Shown: in pieces, positions 44,710-53,707 of the stretch
How the letters are laid out: every line of letters starts with the position of its first letter
Numbering within the stretch: the first letter of the stretch is position 1
Program-made: the position numbers and the translations under genes
The notes under the pieces: model-generated
Told to the model about the DNA's origin: nothing
Database searches by the model: none
Seen by the model: only the letters and a program-made list of their open reading frames with translations
Assembly: GCF_013249015.1 (NCBI RefSeq)
Contig: NZ_JABRPL010000002.1
Location: forward strand, 372,001 to 436,000
Length of the DNA: 64,000 nucleotides
Origin: Rathayibacter agropyri
GTDB taxonomy: Bacteria; Actinomycetota; Actinomycetes; Actinomycetales; Microbacteriaceae
Reading direction: 5' to 3'

Positions 44710-44813
44710 CCACCGCCCGGCACTCCCACACACTCCCCCCGCCTCTTCCGCACGTCTGCACCGGCGTGTCGCGTACTCAAGACGCGTCTCGCGAGAGGGG
44801 TCGCGGCCAGGGG

Positions 44814-45659
44814 TCAGGAGGCGGCGAGCTCGCGCGCGCGGGCGAGGGCCGCGTCGGTCGCGCGGGTGAAGAGGGCGGCGAGGTCCGCCTCCTGCAGCAC
44901 GGCGATCGCGCGCTCGGTGGTGCCGTTCGGGCTGGTGACACGGCGGCGCAGTTCGGCGGGCTCCTCACCCGAGTGGACGAGCAATTCGGCGGCGCCGCGG
45001 ACAGTGCCCACCACCATGGTCGACGCCTGCTCCGGAGTGAAGCCCTTCGCCACCGCGGCGGCGATCAACTCCTCGATCAGCAGGAACACATAGGCGGGCC
45101 CCGAGCCTGAGATCGTCGAGAGCGCGTCGAGCTGCGACTCCGGCACCTCGACCACCTCGCCGACCGTCTCGAACAGCCTGCGGACAAGCGCCAAATCCTC
45201 CCCGCTTGACCGGGTACCCGCGCTAAGGCCCGTCACTGCGCGGCCGACCACCGCCGGAGTGTTCGGCATCGAACGCAGCACAGCAACAGACTCGGGCAGG
45301 TGCCGCTCGAACGTCTCGACTGTCACTCCGGCCGCAACGCTCACGACGACGCTCCCAGGGGCGAGCGCCGGCGCGATCTCGTCGAGCAGGTCGACCACCA
45401 TGTGCGGCTTGACCGCCACGAGGACAATCCCAGCGCCGTCGACCGCACGCCGGTTCGCCTCCGGATCGTCGGCGGTGGCGGAGGCAGTCACCATACTGTG
45501 CCCCTCCCAGGTCGCGGCCTTCGCAGGATCGCGGTTCGTCACGCGGACTCCGCCCTCGACATGGACACCCGGTGCCAGCAGCCCCGTCAGGATCGCGCCT
45601 CCCATCGAGCCGAGACCGAGAACGGCGATGGTCGGAAGCAGGACGGGTGCGTCAGTCAT
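44814..45659 (-). CDS. proC: Pyrroline-5-carboxylate reductase
   Basis: A 281-residue NAD(P)H-dependent reductase that makes proline from pyrroline-5-carboxylate. The Rossmann motif LGLGSMGGAIL is near residue 14, with RSMPNTPAVVG, and SGSGPAYVFLLIEEL and EQASTMVVGTVRGAAELL in the dimer domain; the C-terminal SPNGTTERAI is diagnostic. Its ATG is six bases after TAGGAT on the minus strand (45666-45671), a likely leaderless start. Confidence 0.93.
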   Translation of the reverse strand: MTDAPVLLPTIAVLGLGSMGGAILTGLLAPGVHVEGGVRVTNRDPAKAATWEGHSMVTASATADDPEANRRAVDGAGIVLVAVKPHMVVDLLDEIAPALAPGSVVVSVAAGVTVETFERHLPESVAVLRSMPNTPAVVGRAVTGLSAGTRSSGEDLALVRRLFETVGEVVEVPESQLDALSTISGSGPAYVFLLIEELIAAAVAKGFTPEQASTMVVGTVRGAAELLVHSGEEPAELRRRVTSPNGTTERAIAVLQEADLAALFTRATDAALARARELAAS

Positions 45660-45759
45660 CCGCTCATCCTACGAACCGGATCCCGACCGAGGCCGCCGCG
45701 GCGCGGGTGCCGCCTCGTAGGATGGCCCGATCACCCACCGGCGATCCCGAGGAGACCCT

Positions 45760-45954
45760 GTGAGCGCATTCGAAGGCAGCACCGGACTCGGCGCCGCCCT
45801 CTTGGCCGACCAGGGCATCGCCCTGACGACGCCTCCCGCCGACCCCGGCCGCTCGCTGCTCGCCGGTGAACCGGACATCGACCCGGCAGGAGTCTCCATA
45901 CCGATCGCCGCTCGACCCGGCACTCCCCCCGCCTCCCCGAACGGGAGTGCTTGA
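45760..45954 (+). CDS. Small hypothetical protein coupled to the amidotransferase
   Basis: Not recognised. A 64-residue ORF with a GTG start and a GGAGA site, ending one base before the ATG of the amidotransferase gene. The protein is acidic with a Pro/Gly-rich tail (AARPGTPPASPNGSA) and no membrane segment. Its spacing suggests a translationally coupled leader or a small partner. It may also be a chance ORF. Confidence 0.45.
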   Translation: MSAFEGSTGLGAALLADQGIALTTPPADPGRSLLAGEPDIDPAGVSIPIAARPGTPPASPNGSA

Positions 45955-45955
45955 C

Positions 45956-46648
45956 ATGCGGCGTGCGCTGGCGATCGTCAACGAGCGCGGCGCTGGCCTG
46001 GGCGCGCTCGAGCCCATGCTGCGCGAACAGGGGTGTGAGGTCGACGTGGTCGCGGGCACCGACCTCGACGCGATCGACATCCTCGCGCCCGACCTCGTCA
46101 TTACGCTCGGCTCGAGCGCCGGCGTCTACGAGACCGCACGGCACCCTTTCATCAGTCCCGAGATCGCCCTGCTGCACGACCGGATCCATCACCGCCGTCC
46201 GACGCTCGGCGTGTGCTTCGGTGCGCAGCTGATCGCTGCCGCGCTGGGCGAAACCGTTCGGCCGGGAGCGACGCGCGAGGTGGGCTTTCGCTCCGCCTCA
46301 CTCACTGAGAAGGGCGAGTGCTCACCCCTGCGGCACCTCGCAGGGATCGACGTGATGGAGTGGCACGGCGACACCTTCGACCTGCCCGTGGGCTCCGTGC
46401 TGCTGGCGTCATCGACGTCGGGCGGGGTGGAGGCGTTCGCGATCGGCGGCTGGCTGCTCGGCGTGCAGTTTCATCCAGAGCTGACCGGCACGATGGCAGC
46501 GCAGTGGCTCGAGGGCGACGCCGAGTACGCGGGGGCGGCGGGCTACGACTCCTCCCGGCTCGAGATCGACGTCGCGGCCGGCCGTTTCGAGCGGATGCAC
46601 GGGGCGACGCGGCTCGCCCTGGCAGAGTGGCTGACCGCTCAGCGCTGA
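45956..46648 (+). CDS. Class I glutamine amidotransferase domain protein
   Basis: A 230-residue GATase1 protein. The nucleophile Cys87 is in GVCFGAQ, with His173 and Glu175 in FHPE, a complete triad. The family includes stand-alone GuaA-like amidotransferases and gamma-glutamyl hydrolase-like proteins; no synthetase domain is attached. It begins two bases after a small ORF's stop. It converges on tadA. Confidence 0.85.
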   Translation: MRRALAIVNERGAGLGALEPMLREQGCEVDVVAGTDLDAIDILAPDLVITLGSSAGVYETARHPFISPEIALLHDRIHHRRPTLGVCFGAQLIAAALGETVRPGATREVGFRSASLTEKGECSPLRHLAGIDVMEWHGDTFDLPVGSVLLASSTSGGVEAFAIGGWLLGVQFHPELTGTMAAQWLEGDAEYAGAAGYDSSRLEIDVAAGRFERMHGATRLALAEWLTAQR

Positions 46649-46673
46649 TCGAACGACGCCGATCCCGTACCGG

Positions 46674-47150
46674 TCAGCGTCGCGCCGCGAAGAAGGAGAG
46701 CAGGAGCCGCGAGCTCTCCTCGGCGCGAACCCCCGGGTACACCTCGACGACGTGGTTGTGCCGGCGGTCACGGAGGAGATCGTGCACCGAACCGGAGGCT
46801 CCCGCCTTCTCGTCCCACGCTCCGAACACGACGCGCTCGACCCGCGCCGCGAGGATCGCCCCCGCGCAGAGGACGCAGGGCTCAAGAGTGACGACGAGGG
46901 TGCAGCCCTCGAGATGCCAGTCGCCTCTCACCGCGGCCGCGGCGCGCAGTGCCACGACCTCCGCGTGCGCCGTGGGATCGGCGCGAAGCTCGCGCTCATT
47001 GCGACCACGTGCGAGCACCGCGCCGTCGGAGTCGATGACCACGGCGCCGACCGGGACGTCGCCCCGCTGCGCCGCACACCGCGCCTCCTCAAGGGCCAGC
47101 CCCATCCAGTCGCCACAGCCGCGCGGGAATCGGAGGTCGCTCTCGCGCAT
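46674..47150 (-). CDS. tadA: tRNA adenosine(34) deaminase
   Basis: A 158-residue deaminase that converts A34 to inosine in tRNA-Arg(ACG), needed for reading CGC/CGA codons. The zinc site is HAE (His62, Glu64) and PCVLC (Cys92, Cys95). RARGEVPVGAVV is replaced by RGDVPVGAVV as usual. The ATG at 47148-47150 has a GGAAGGGG site. Divergent from upp. Confidence 0.92.
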   Translation of the reverse strand: MRESDLRFPRGCGDWMGLALEEARCAAQRGDVPVGAVVIDSDGAVLARGRNERELRADPTAHAEVVALRAAAAVRGDWHLEGCTLVVTLEPCVLCAGAILAARVERVVFGAWDEKAGASGSVHDLLRDRRHNHVVEVYPGVRAEESSRLLLSFFAARR

Positions 47151-47193
47151 CGTGTCCCCTTCCGGCGGCGGCGGCCGCACGTCGGCCAATGAG

Positions 47194-47199
47194 TAGATT
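47194..47199 (+). promoter_or_regulatory. -10 box (TAGATT) of upp
   Basis: TAGATT ends six bases before the upp ATG; no ribosome binding site between, so the mRNA is probably leaderless. Confidence 0.5.
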
Positions 47200-47205
47200 G
47201 AGCTT

Positions 47206-47841
47206 ATGCGCGTCCATGTAGCCGACCACCCGCTGATCACGCACAAGCTCACCATGCTGCGCGACAAGCGCACTCCGTCCCCTACCTTCCGGCAACTCGC
47301 CGAAGAACTGATGACTCTGCTCGCCTACGAGGCGACCCGTGGCGTGCGCACCCGCACCGTCACCATCGAGACCCCCGTCACGCAGACGACCGGGCTCGCC
47401 CTCAGCGACCCCCAGCCGCTTGTCGTACCGATCCTGCGCGCGGGCCTCGGGATGCTCGAGGGCATGGTCAAGCTCATCCCGACCGCGGAGGTCGGCTTCC
47501 TCGGCATGGCACGCAACGAGGAGACTCTCGAGCCGACAACGTACGCCGAGCGCCTCCCTGACGACCTCTCAAACCGTCAGTGCTTCGTCCTCGACCCGAT
47601 GCTCGCCACGGGAGGCTCACTGATAGCGGCGATCCAGTTCCTCTTTGATCGCGGAGCAGTCGACGTCACCGCCGTCTGCCTCCTCGCTGCCCCCGAGGGC
47701 GTCGCCGCCGTCGAGAAGGCGTTCGGAGATCGCGACGTAACGATCGTCCTCGGCTCGCTCGATGAGAGGCTCAACGAACTCGGCTACATCGTCCCCGGCC
47801 TCGGCGACGCAGGCGACCGCCTCTACGGACTCGCGGGCTGA
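47206..47841 (+). CDS. upp: Uracil phosphoribosyltransferase
   Basis: A 211-residue enzyme that makes UMP from uracil and PRPP. The PRPP motif is [10 protein letters not shown], with [11 protein letters not shown] and the C-terminal [14 protein letters not shown] uracil-binding hairpin. Length and motifs are standard. Start ATG at 47206 with the adjacent TAGATT box. Confidence 0.95.
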   Translation: MRVHVADHPLITHKLTMLRDKRTPSPTFRQLAEELMTLLAYEATRGVRTRTVTIETPVTQTTGLALSDPQPLVVPILRAGLGMLEGMVKLIPTAEVGFLGMARNEETLEPTTYAERLPDDLSNRQCFVLDPMLATGGSLIAAIQFLFDRGAVDVTAVCLLAAPEGVAAVEKAFGDRDVTIVLGSLDERLNELGYIVPGLGDAGDRLYGLAG

Positions 47842-47954
47842 AGCCGGACGCGCGCGCTCCTCCTCCCTCATCTCTGGCGCACGTTCCGTGCCCGTTCGCT
47901 CCGCGCAGCTCGGCTCCCTGATCACCCTCGGCTCGGCAGAACTTCCCGACAGTG

Positions 47955-48197
47955 ATGAGAGCTGAAGGAAGACGGAGGACGTACGCCGCCGGTGTGCTCG
48001 CCGTCGTTCTGCTTCTTGCGTCCGCTTGCGTAGGAGAGACCGGAGGAACCGAGACCCGTACACACCCTGACTCCCCTGAGGGCCGCGCGCGCAGCTCCCA
48101 GCCTGTCCGTCCACGACAGGAATCCGAAAGCGGAGTGCCGCCACGCCGGAACACTGTTGACGCGCGGCACCCGCCTCCGCTTTACTGGCAAACATGA
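47955..48197 (+). CDS. Possible small lipoprotein
   Basis: An 80-residue ORF whose N-terminus looks like a lipoprotein signal: basic start, hydrophobic stretch (AAGVLAVVLLL) and lipobox ASAC. The rest is low-complexity and Arg/Pro-rich, and there is no good ribosome site. It ends in an ATGA overlap with the cysteine-rich ORF at 48194. It could be a genuine small lipoprotein, a decayed gene or chance. Confidence 0.35.
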   Translation: MRAEGRRRTYAAGVLAVVLLLASACVGETGGTETRTHPDSPEGRARSSQPVRPRQESESGVPPRRNTVDARHPPPLYWQT

Positions 48198-48295
48198 CTG
48201 ACACCCTGCACGCCCTGACCTCCCTCGAGGCCTTCGGGAATGCCGGCATGATGATGGCCGATGGCTTCGTCATGTGCTGTCGAATGTGTGCATGA
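48194..48295 (+). CDS. 33-residue Cys-rich peptide ORF
   Basis: Not recognised. The ORF starts at an ATG that overlaps the upstream ORF's stop, begins MTDTLHALTSL and ends FVMCCRMCA, with three cysteines and five methionines in the last fifteen residues. Three successive ATGs at 48248-48256 could also start a 15-residue version. A small GAGG/CCTC hairpin follows the stop. It could be a cysteine-responsive leader peptide, a RiPP-type precursor or an artefact; a modifying enzyme is not nearby. Confidence 0.4.
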   Translation: MTDTLHALTSLEAFGNAGMMMADGFVMCCRMCA

Positions 48296-48513
48296 GGAAC
48301 TGACCTCGCCGGATCTCCGCACAGCCTCCGCCCTCCGATCCTCCTGATCGAGCCGATCACGTCGATCGGACAGGTGTTGCAGGCGTGAATGATCCCCTGG
48401 ATGCTCAGCATCCGTCCCTGCCGGAACCGCTCATCGCGGACCGGCTCGATTGCGCACACCCGGATCCGCTCCCTCGGACACTCGTCCCGGATCCGCCCAG
48501 CCAAGGATTCGTC

Positions 48514-49212
48514 ATGACCCTCCTCCACGCCCGTATCGCCACCACCGCTTCCCACCTCCAGCCGGTGCGCAACACCGCACCCACCGCACCACGCCTGCGC
48601 GCCGTGACCCACAGCACCGAGGCCCGCGGCTTCGCCCTGTATGTGGGCATCGACGAGGCCAAAGCTCGCGCCGCCGGCGTCGACCTCGGCCGGCTCGTTG
48701 AAGAACTCAAGCGTGTCACCGCGCAGCTCGCACCCGATGCCGAGACATGGGCCTCCGTCGCCCTCGCCCCGCAGGGAGCCGGCGGCCGCGACGTCGATGT
48801 CGTGCGGCTCGCCCTGCAAGACCCGGCAGCGGTCGCGAAGCGCCGTGCAGAAGCGGAGCCGGACCTCGACCGCGCACCCGGCGGTGTCACCATCGACATC
48901 TCCCGCAAGCGCGTCGTCCTCGACGAGGAGACGACTGCACTCACCTACAAGGAGTTCGAGCTCTTGCAATACCTCGTCCTCCGTGAGGGCCGCACTATCG
49001 AGCGCGCCGAGCTCATCGCCTCCCTCTGGGGCACTACCGACGACGACGCCCCGAACGAACGCACCATCGACGTGCACATCCGCCGCCTCCGCGCCAAGCT
49101 CGGCCGATACGAGGACATCGTGCGCACCGTCCGCGGCGTCGGCTACCGTTTCGACCGCCACGCCGACGTCACCATCCGCTACGCCTCGACGCCATCTCCT
49201 GATCTGTTCTGA
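48514..49212 (+). CDS. OmpR-type winged-helix regulator without receiver domain
   Basis: A 232-residue protein whose C-terminal half is a Trans_reg_C winged helix (LTYKEFELLQYLVLREGRTI, then NERTIDVHIRRLRAKLG and VRTVRGVGYRFD). The N-terminal half has no phosphoacceptor receiver, so it is not a standard two-component regulator; it carries a VGIDEAKARAAGVDLGRLVEEL segment of unknown role. The ATG at 48514 has an AAGGA site. It ends before two strong terminators. Its targets are unknown. Confidence 0.82.
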   Translation: MTLLHARIATTASHLQPVRNTAPTAPRLRAVTHSTEARGFALYVGIDEAKARAAGVDLGRLVEELKRVTAQLAPDAETWASVALAPQGAGGRDVDVVRLALQDPAAVAKRRAEAEPDLDRAPGGVTIDISRKRVVLDEETTALTYKEFELLQYLVLREGRTIERAELIASLWGTTDDDAPNERTIDVHIRRLRAKLGRYEDIVRTVRGVGYRFDRHADVTIRYASTPSPDLF

Positions 49213-49220
49213 GTTGGATT

Positions 49221-49248
49221 GTGGAGCGAGCGCACGCGCTCGCTCCAC
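49221..49248 (+). terminator. Terminator after the winged-helix gene
   Basis: GTGGAGCGAGCG (49221-49232) and its exact complement (49237-49248) form a 12-bp GC-rich stem with a four-base loop, nine bases after the stop codon. Confidence 0.7.
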
Positions 49249-49302
49249 CGCAGTCGGCTTCCACACATAGTCACGACCCACAGAGCGACGCACCCCCGGC
49301 TC

Positions 49303-49330
49303 GCGAAGAACGCTCGCACGCGTTCTTCGC
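49303..49330. terminator. Second hairpin terminator
   Basis: GCGAAGAACGC (49303-49313) and its complement (49320-49330) make an 11-bp stem with a 6-base loop, followed by a modest CTTT tract. The stretch 49331-49498 shows no coding ORF or clear signal. Confidence 0.6.
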
Positions 49331-49498
49331 TTTCGCCTTGAGGGTGGGCGGCTGGCATGCGACCGAGGCGAGGAGTGGGGGCGGCTGCGACGACGTGGTT
49401 CTTCTCCGGGCGATGTTCAGGGGTTGAGGCGGCGGGGTTCTCGTCGTCGCGACCGGCCGGACGCGCGGAGGCTCAGGCAGGTCACAGCAAAGAGGATG

Positions 49499-49526
49499 TT
49501 GCACCGTTACCGCGCCGTTATATAGT
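49499..49526 (+). promoter_or_regulatory. Promoter of the candidate small RNA
   Basis: TTGCAC (49499-49504) and TATAGT (49521-49526) are separated by 16 bp, one of the best -35/-10 pairs in this GC-rich window. No start codon with a plausible gene follows. Confidence 0.55.
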
Positions 49527-49532
49527 TCAGGT

Positions 49533-49640
49533 GCGTCAGTCGTTTGCTGTGGCGGCGAAGCGCGAAAATGAATGCAGGACACTCTTGGTGCAAGGGAATG
49601 AAGGCCGGCCGCGCGCCTCAGCGGCCGGCCTTCTGTCATT
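49533..49640 (+). ncRNA. Candidate small RNA, about 100 nt
   Basis: The stretch starts about seven bases after a -10 box and ends just after a strong hairpin with CTGTCATTT tail. It holds no convincing ORF: the ATG at 49570 opens a frame that runs through the terminator. Size and structure fit a trans-acting sRNA, but the family is not recognised. The following MarR gene begins 90 bp later with its own ribosome binding site. Confidence 0.45.
49601..49632 (+). terminator. Strong Rho-independent terminator
   Basis: AAGGCCGGCCGC (49601-49612) and its exact complement (49621-49632) with an eight-base loop, followed by CTGTCATTT. It closes the candidate sRNA. Confidence 0.8.
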
Positions 49641-49729
49641 TCCGGCACACTTCTCCCCAGGGCCCCGGCGTAGGCTGTACGGCGTCTGGACGCCAGGGAG
49701 TCGATCCCTGAGTACGACAGGGAGGTTTT

Positions 49730-50170
49730 GTGGGGTCAAGAGAGGCCGTGGCCGCATGGGAGTCACTCTTCCGAGCCCAGGTGCACGTGATGCGTGCGCT
49801 CAGCGCGGAGTTCCCGTCGAAGGAAATCTCGCTCAACGAGTACGATGTCCTCTTCAATCTCACGCGCCAACCCGAGCGCCGCGCTCGCCTGCGTGACCTC
49901 AACAAGCACGTCCTGCTCACGCAGCCGAGCGTCAGTCGCCTGATCGACCGCCTGGTTGCGCGGGGCTACGTGGAGAAGAGCGAGGACCCCTCCGACGCCC
50001 GCGGCACGCTCATCGCCATCACGGACGCCGGCTACGTGCTCTTTCGCCGCGTCGCCCTCACCCACATGGAGACGATCTCGCAACAGGTCGGCGGAGCGCT
50101 CAACGAGGATGAACTGCGGCAACTAAGGGCGCTGTGCGACAAACTGCGCAACGGGATCGCCTCCTCCTGA
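49730..50170 (+). CDS. MarR-family regulator
   Basis: A 146-residue winged-helix repressor: EYDVLFNLTRQP, HVLLTQPSVSRLIDRLVARGYV (recognition helix) and the wing EDPSDARGTLIAITDAG. MarR proteins bind palindromic operators and respond to small ligands or oxidants. The GTG at 49730 has a GGGAGG site. The next gene is a photolyase 81 bp downstream, with no clear regulatory link. Confidence 0.88.
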   Translation: MGSREAVAAWESLFRAQVHVMRALSAEFPSKEISLNEYDVLFNLTRQPERRARLRDLNKHVLLTQPSVSRLIDRLVARGYVEKSEDPSDARGTLIAITDAGYVLFRRVALTHMETISQQVGGALNEDELRQLRALCDKLRNGIASS

Positions 50171-50251
50171 CGCACTCCCTCCGGTAGCACTTGCCGGCCG
50201 GGCCGACCACCTCTTCGCCCGGGCGACGGACTCGCGGATTATGGGAGCATC

Positions 50252-51718
50252 ATGAGCGACTCCTCCCCCACTCTCGTCTGGCTCCGCGACGATCTGCGCC
50301 TGGCCGACAATCCCGCCCTTCGCGCCGCGGTCGACCGCGATGAGTCGGTGGTGGTCTGCTACGTGCTAGACGAGGAGTCAGCGGGAATCCGTCCGCTGGG
50401 CGGCGCCTCCCGCTGGTGGCTGCACGGCAGTCTCACGGCTCTCGCGGCCGATCTGGCCGCGCTCGGAGCGCCGCTCATTCTGCGCCGCGGGCCCGCCGAG
50501 GCCGTCGTCCTCCAGCTCGCCGACGAGATCGAGGCCGGAGCGGTGCACTGGAACCGCCGCTACGGCCTGGCCGAGCGCTCCGTCGATGCGGCAGTTAAGG
50601 AGGCGCTGCGCGACCACGGCCGCGAGGCCGAGAGCCATCACGGATCGCTGCTGTTCGAGCCGTGGACCGTGCAGACAGGAACGGGCGGACCGTACTCGGT
50701 GTACACGCCGTTCGCGCGCGCCTGCCACGCCAAGCCGACTCCCCGCGCACCACTCCCCCGCCCCAGCTCGCTCGACGGGTATACAGGCGACATCGCGTCC
50801 GACTCCCTCGCCGACTGGGAGCTGCTGCCGACCCGGCCGGACTGGGCCGGCGGCCTGCGCGAGCGCTGGGAGCCGGGCGAGACGGCAGGCACGGCCCGGT
50901 TGCACACGTTCCTCGCGGAGCAACTGGACGAGTACGCCGACGGACGCGACCGGCCAGCGCAGGATGCTACGTCGAACCTGTCAGCTCACCTGCGCTGGGG
51001 TGAGGTGAGCCCCTTCCAGGTGTGGCATGCGCTGGAGGAAGCCCACGCGAGGGGACTGCACCGCGGCGAGGGCAGCGAGCGCTTTGTCTCCGAAGTGCTC
51101 TGGCGTGAGTTCTGCTACCACCTCCTCTTCCACTGGCCCGAACTCGCTACCGCGAACTTCGACACCCGCTTCGACTCCTTCCCCTGGGGACACCCTGGGG
51201 AGGCGGCCGTTGAGGCCTGGCATCAGGGCCGTACAGGTTATCCGCTGGTCGACGCGGGCATGCGCGAGCTCTGGCGCACCGGCTACATGCACAACCGGGT
51301 GCGAATGGTCACCGCCTCGTTCCTGATTAAGAATCTGCTCGTCGATTGGCGGGTGGGCGAGGAGTGGTTCTGGGACACCCTCGTCGATGCCGACCCAGCG
51401 AGCAACGCGGCAAACTGGCAATGGGTCGCCGGCTCCGGCGCTGATGCATCACCGTTCTTCCGCGTCTTCAACCCGGTCACGCAGTCACGCAAGTTCGATC
51501 CGAACGGCGAGTACATTCGGCTGAACGTCCCCGAACTCGCGGACGTCGAGGGGTCGGCGGTGCACGAGCCGTGGACGCTCGCGGGCACCCTGATGCAGGG
51601 CTCCACCGAGTATCCGGCGCCGATCCTGGACCTGAAGGAGACGCGCGCTCACGCCCTCGACGCCTTCGCACAGATCAAGAGCGCGCCACGCGACATCACG
51701 CCGCGGGGGAACGACTAG
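50252..51718 (+). CDS. phrB: Deoxyribodipyrimidine photolyase
   Basis: A 488-residue class I CPD photolyase/cryptochrome-fold protein that repairs UV-induced cyclobutane dimers with light. The N-terminal antenna domain starts [19 protein letters not shown]; the FAD domain has [29 protein letters not shown] and [12 protein letters not shown]. The tryptophan-rich electron route is present. It converges on cysE, with the two stop codons sharing the palindrome CTAG. Confidence 0.93.
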   Translation: MSDSSPTLVWLRDDLRLADNPALRAAVDRDESVVVCYVLDEESAGIRPLGGASRWWLHGSLTALAADLAALGAPLILRRGPAEAVVLQLADEIEAGAVHWNRRYGLAERSVDAAVKEALRDHGREAESHHGSLLFEPWTVQTGTGGPYSVYTPFARACHAKPTPRAPLPRPSSLDGYTGDIASDSLADWELLPTRPDWAGGLRERWEPGETAGTARLHTFLAEQLDEYADGRDRPAQDATSNLSAHLRWGEVSPFQVWHALEEAHARGLHRGEGSERFVSEVLWREFCYHLLFHWPELATANFDTRFDSFPWGHPGEAAVEAWHQGRTGYPLVDAGMRELWRTGYMHNRVRMVTASFLIKNLLVDWRVGEEWFWDTLVDADPASNAANWQWVAGSGADASPFFRVFNPVTQSRKFDPNGEYIRLNVPELADVEGSAVHEPWTLAGTLMQGSTEYPAPILDLKETRAHALDAFAQIKSAPRDITPRGND

Positions 51719-52374
51719 GGGCGATCTGCGGACGTGTCCGGTGCCTCAGGGTCAGCCGGGATCGCGGAGTCGACCAGGGCGTCGTCGGCGTGACTGTGCA
51801 CCCGCAGATCGCGGGCCGGAATGCCGACGAGGACTGCTCCGTCCGGAGCATCCCTGACCACTACGGCGTTCGCTCCCACGCTGACGTCCGAGCCGAGCAC
51901 GATTGGCCCGAGCACAACCGCACCCGCTCCGACGACGACGCGGTCGCCGAGAGCAGGATGCCTTCGCTCCCGCCGACCCGACTTCCCGCCGAGCGTGACG
52001 CCGTGGTAAAGCAGGCAGTCGTCGCCGATCCGTGCGGTCTCGCCGATGACGACGCCCATGCCGTGATCGATGAAGAGCCGCCGGCCGACCGTCGCCCCGG
52101 GGTGGATCTCGACGCCCGTCGCCACTCGCGCCGCCTGGCTCAGCAACCGCGCGGGGAGGCGGAGACCGCGTCGCCACCATGCGTGCGCGACCCGGTGCGC
52201 CCAGACGGCGTGCACGCCCGGGTACCCGAGCACGACCTCGAGCGCGCTGCGGGCGGCGGGGTCGCGTCGGCGTGCAGTGCGGACGTCCTCGCGCACTCGA
52301 GCGAAGACGCCGAGATCGTGAGTTTCGGACGAGATGCGGCGCCTCGGCAGCCGATCTCGTCCGAGGCGGGACAT
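51715..52374 (-). CDS. cysE: Serine O-acetyltransferase
   Basis: A left-handed beta-helix acetyltransferase that activates serine with acetyl-CoA for cysteine synthesis. [32 protein letters not shown] and [13 protein letters not shown] give the family signature, followed by hexapeptide repeats. The N-terminus is unclear: ATG at 52374 lies inside a palindromic repeat and would give about 219 residues; GTG at 52296, before [12 protein letters not shown], gives 193. cysK ends 20 bp upstream of the longer start, so cysK-cysE is one operon. Confidence 0.85.
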   Translation of the reverse strand: MSRLGRDRLPRRRISSETHDLGVFARVREDVRTARRRDPAARSALEVVLGYPGVHAVWAHRVAHAWWRRGLRLPARLLSQAARVATGVEIHPGATVGRRLFIDHGMGVVIGETARIGDDCLLYHGVTLGGKSGRRERRHPALGDRVVVGAGAVVLGPIVLGSDVSVGANAVVVRDAPDGAVLVGIPARDLRVHSHADDALVDSAIPADPEAPDTSADRP

Positions 52375-52394
52375 CTCGCGAAATTTCGCGAGAT
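52326..52394. repeat. Palindromic repeat element, copy 2
   Basis: CGGACGAGAT (52326-52335) and its complement (52353-52362) are followed by a perfect 22-bp palindrome at 52373-52394 (centre GCGAAATTTCGC). The words match copy 1 at 33237-33368. It lies between cysK and cysE and overlaps the possible cysE start. Confidence 0.8.
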
Positions 52395-53330
52395 TCAGCT
52401 GCGGAGGTCCTCGTAGAGGACGGTCGAGATGTAGCGCTCGCCGAAGTCGCACACGATCGCGACGATGGTCTTGCCGGCGTTCTCGGGACGCTTCGCGACC
52501 TCGAGCGCGGCCCACATGATCGAACCGGAGGAGATGCCTCCGAGAATCCCCTCTCGAGCCGCGAGGTCGCGAGCGACCCGAACGGAATCGTCAAGGGTGA
52601 CGTCGATGATCTCGTCGTACACGTCGCGGTCGAGGATCGCGGGCACGAAGTTCGCGCCGATGCCCTGGATCTTGTGCGGGCCGGCGGTGCCCTGGGTGAG
52701 CAGCGGCGAATCGATCGGCTCGACCCCGATAATCTGCACTCCGGGCTTGCGCTCCCTGAGAACCTGGCCGACTCCGGTGATGGTGCCGCCCGTACCGATG
52801 CCGGCGACGAAGATGTCGACCTCACCGTCGGTGTCGTCCCACACCTCCTCGGCAGTGGTGCGGCGGTGCGCCTCCGGGTTGGCGGCGTTCTCGAACTGGC
52901 GGGCGAGGATCGCGCCGTGGGTCTCATCGACGATGGAGCGCGCCTTCTCGACCGCGCCACGCATGCCTTCCCCGCCCGGAGTCAGCACGATCTCGGCGCC
53001 ATAAGCCCGGAGCAGAACGCGGCGCTCCACGGACATCGTCTCGGGCATCGTCAGCACCACCCTGTAGCCGCGGGCGGCGCCCACCATGGCGAGCGCGATC
53101 CCCGTGTTCCCGCTGGTCCCCTCAACGATGGTCCCGCCGGGCGGAAGCTCGCCCGATGCTTCCGCCGCGTCGATAATCGCGACGCCGATGCGGTCTTTCA
53201 CGCTGTTCGCGGGGTTGTAAAACTCAAGCTTCGCCAGGACGGTCGCCTGATCGGCGCCCTCGAGCCGATTGATGCGGACGAGAGGGGTTCTGCCGACGAG
53301 CTGGGTCACGTCGTCATAAATGCGTGCCAT
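52395..53330 (-). CDS. cysK: Cysteine synthase (O-acetylserine sulfhydrylase)
   Basis: A 311-residue PLP enzyme that makes cysteine from O-acetylserine and sulfide. The PLP lysine is in [21 protein letters not shown] binds substrate and [10 protein letters not shown] the PLP phosphate. The C-terminal VLYEDLRS end does not have a CysE-type Ile tail. ATG at 53328-53330. First gene of cysK-cysE. Confidence 0.95.
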   Translation of the reverse strand: MARIYDDVTQLVGRTPLVRINRLEGADQATVLAKLEFYNPANSVKDRIGVAIIDAAEASGELPPGGTIVEGTSGNTGIALAMVGAARGYRVVLTMPETMSVERRVLLRAYGAEIVLTPGGEGMRGAVEKARSIVDETHGAILARQFENAANPEAHRRTTAEEVWDDTDGEVDIFVAGIGTGGTITGVGQVLRERKPGVQIIGVEPIDSPLLTQGTAGPHKIQGIGANFVPAILDRDVYDEIIDVTLDDSVRVARDLAAREGILGGISSGSIMWAALEVAKRPENAGKTIVAIVCDFGERYISTVLYEDLRS

Positions 53331-53707
53331 GGTGTGCGCTTTCTGCCGGAAACGTCCGCCCGGGAGCCCGGAGCGGCGGTGAAATGGGTGCTGCCGCGCC
53401 CCGCGCAGGAGACGCTGCCTCCACGATACGGATGCGCCGACCGCACGGCAGGACGGATGCGCGTCCGTAGCCCACTTCGCGCCCTCGAGGCGGCAGTTTT
53501 CGGCGGTCCACGCGCCTCCTCCGCCCGGTCCGCGCCCACTCACACGCATCCCCCGCCAGCGTGCATCTCCTCCTGCAGGAGGACGCCGCGTGGACGGGCG
53601 CGTCACGTAGCATGAACCGGGGGGATCGCGCGACTGCTCGCGAGGCTCTCGCCACCTTCCCCTCTGCATCTCCGCGGCCGGCGCCGCGTCGAAAGGACGA
53701 CCGCTTC
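53331..53707. other. Intergenic region between cysK and the PBP gene
   Basis: A 377-bp gap with divergent promoters. It contains a perfect 16-bp palindrome TCCTCCTGCAGGAGGA (53568-53583) and a TAGCAT box at about 53608-53613 that could be the -10 of the PBP transcript, leaving an 88-base leader. No gene is evident in it. Confidence 0.5.
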
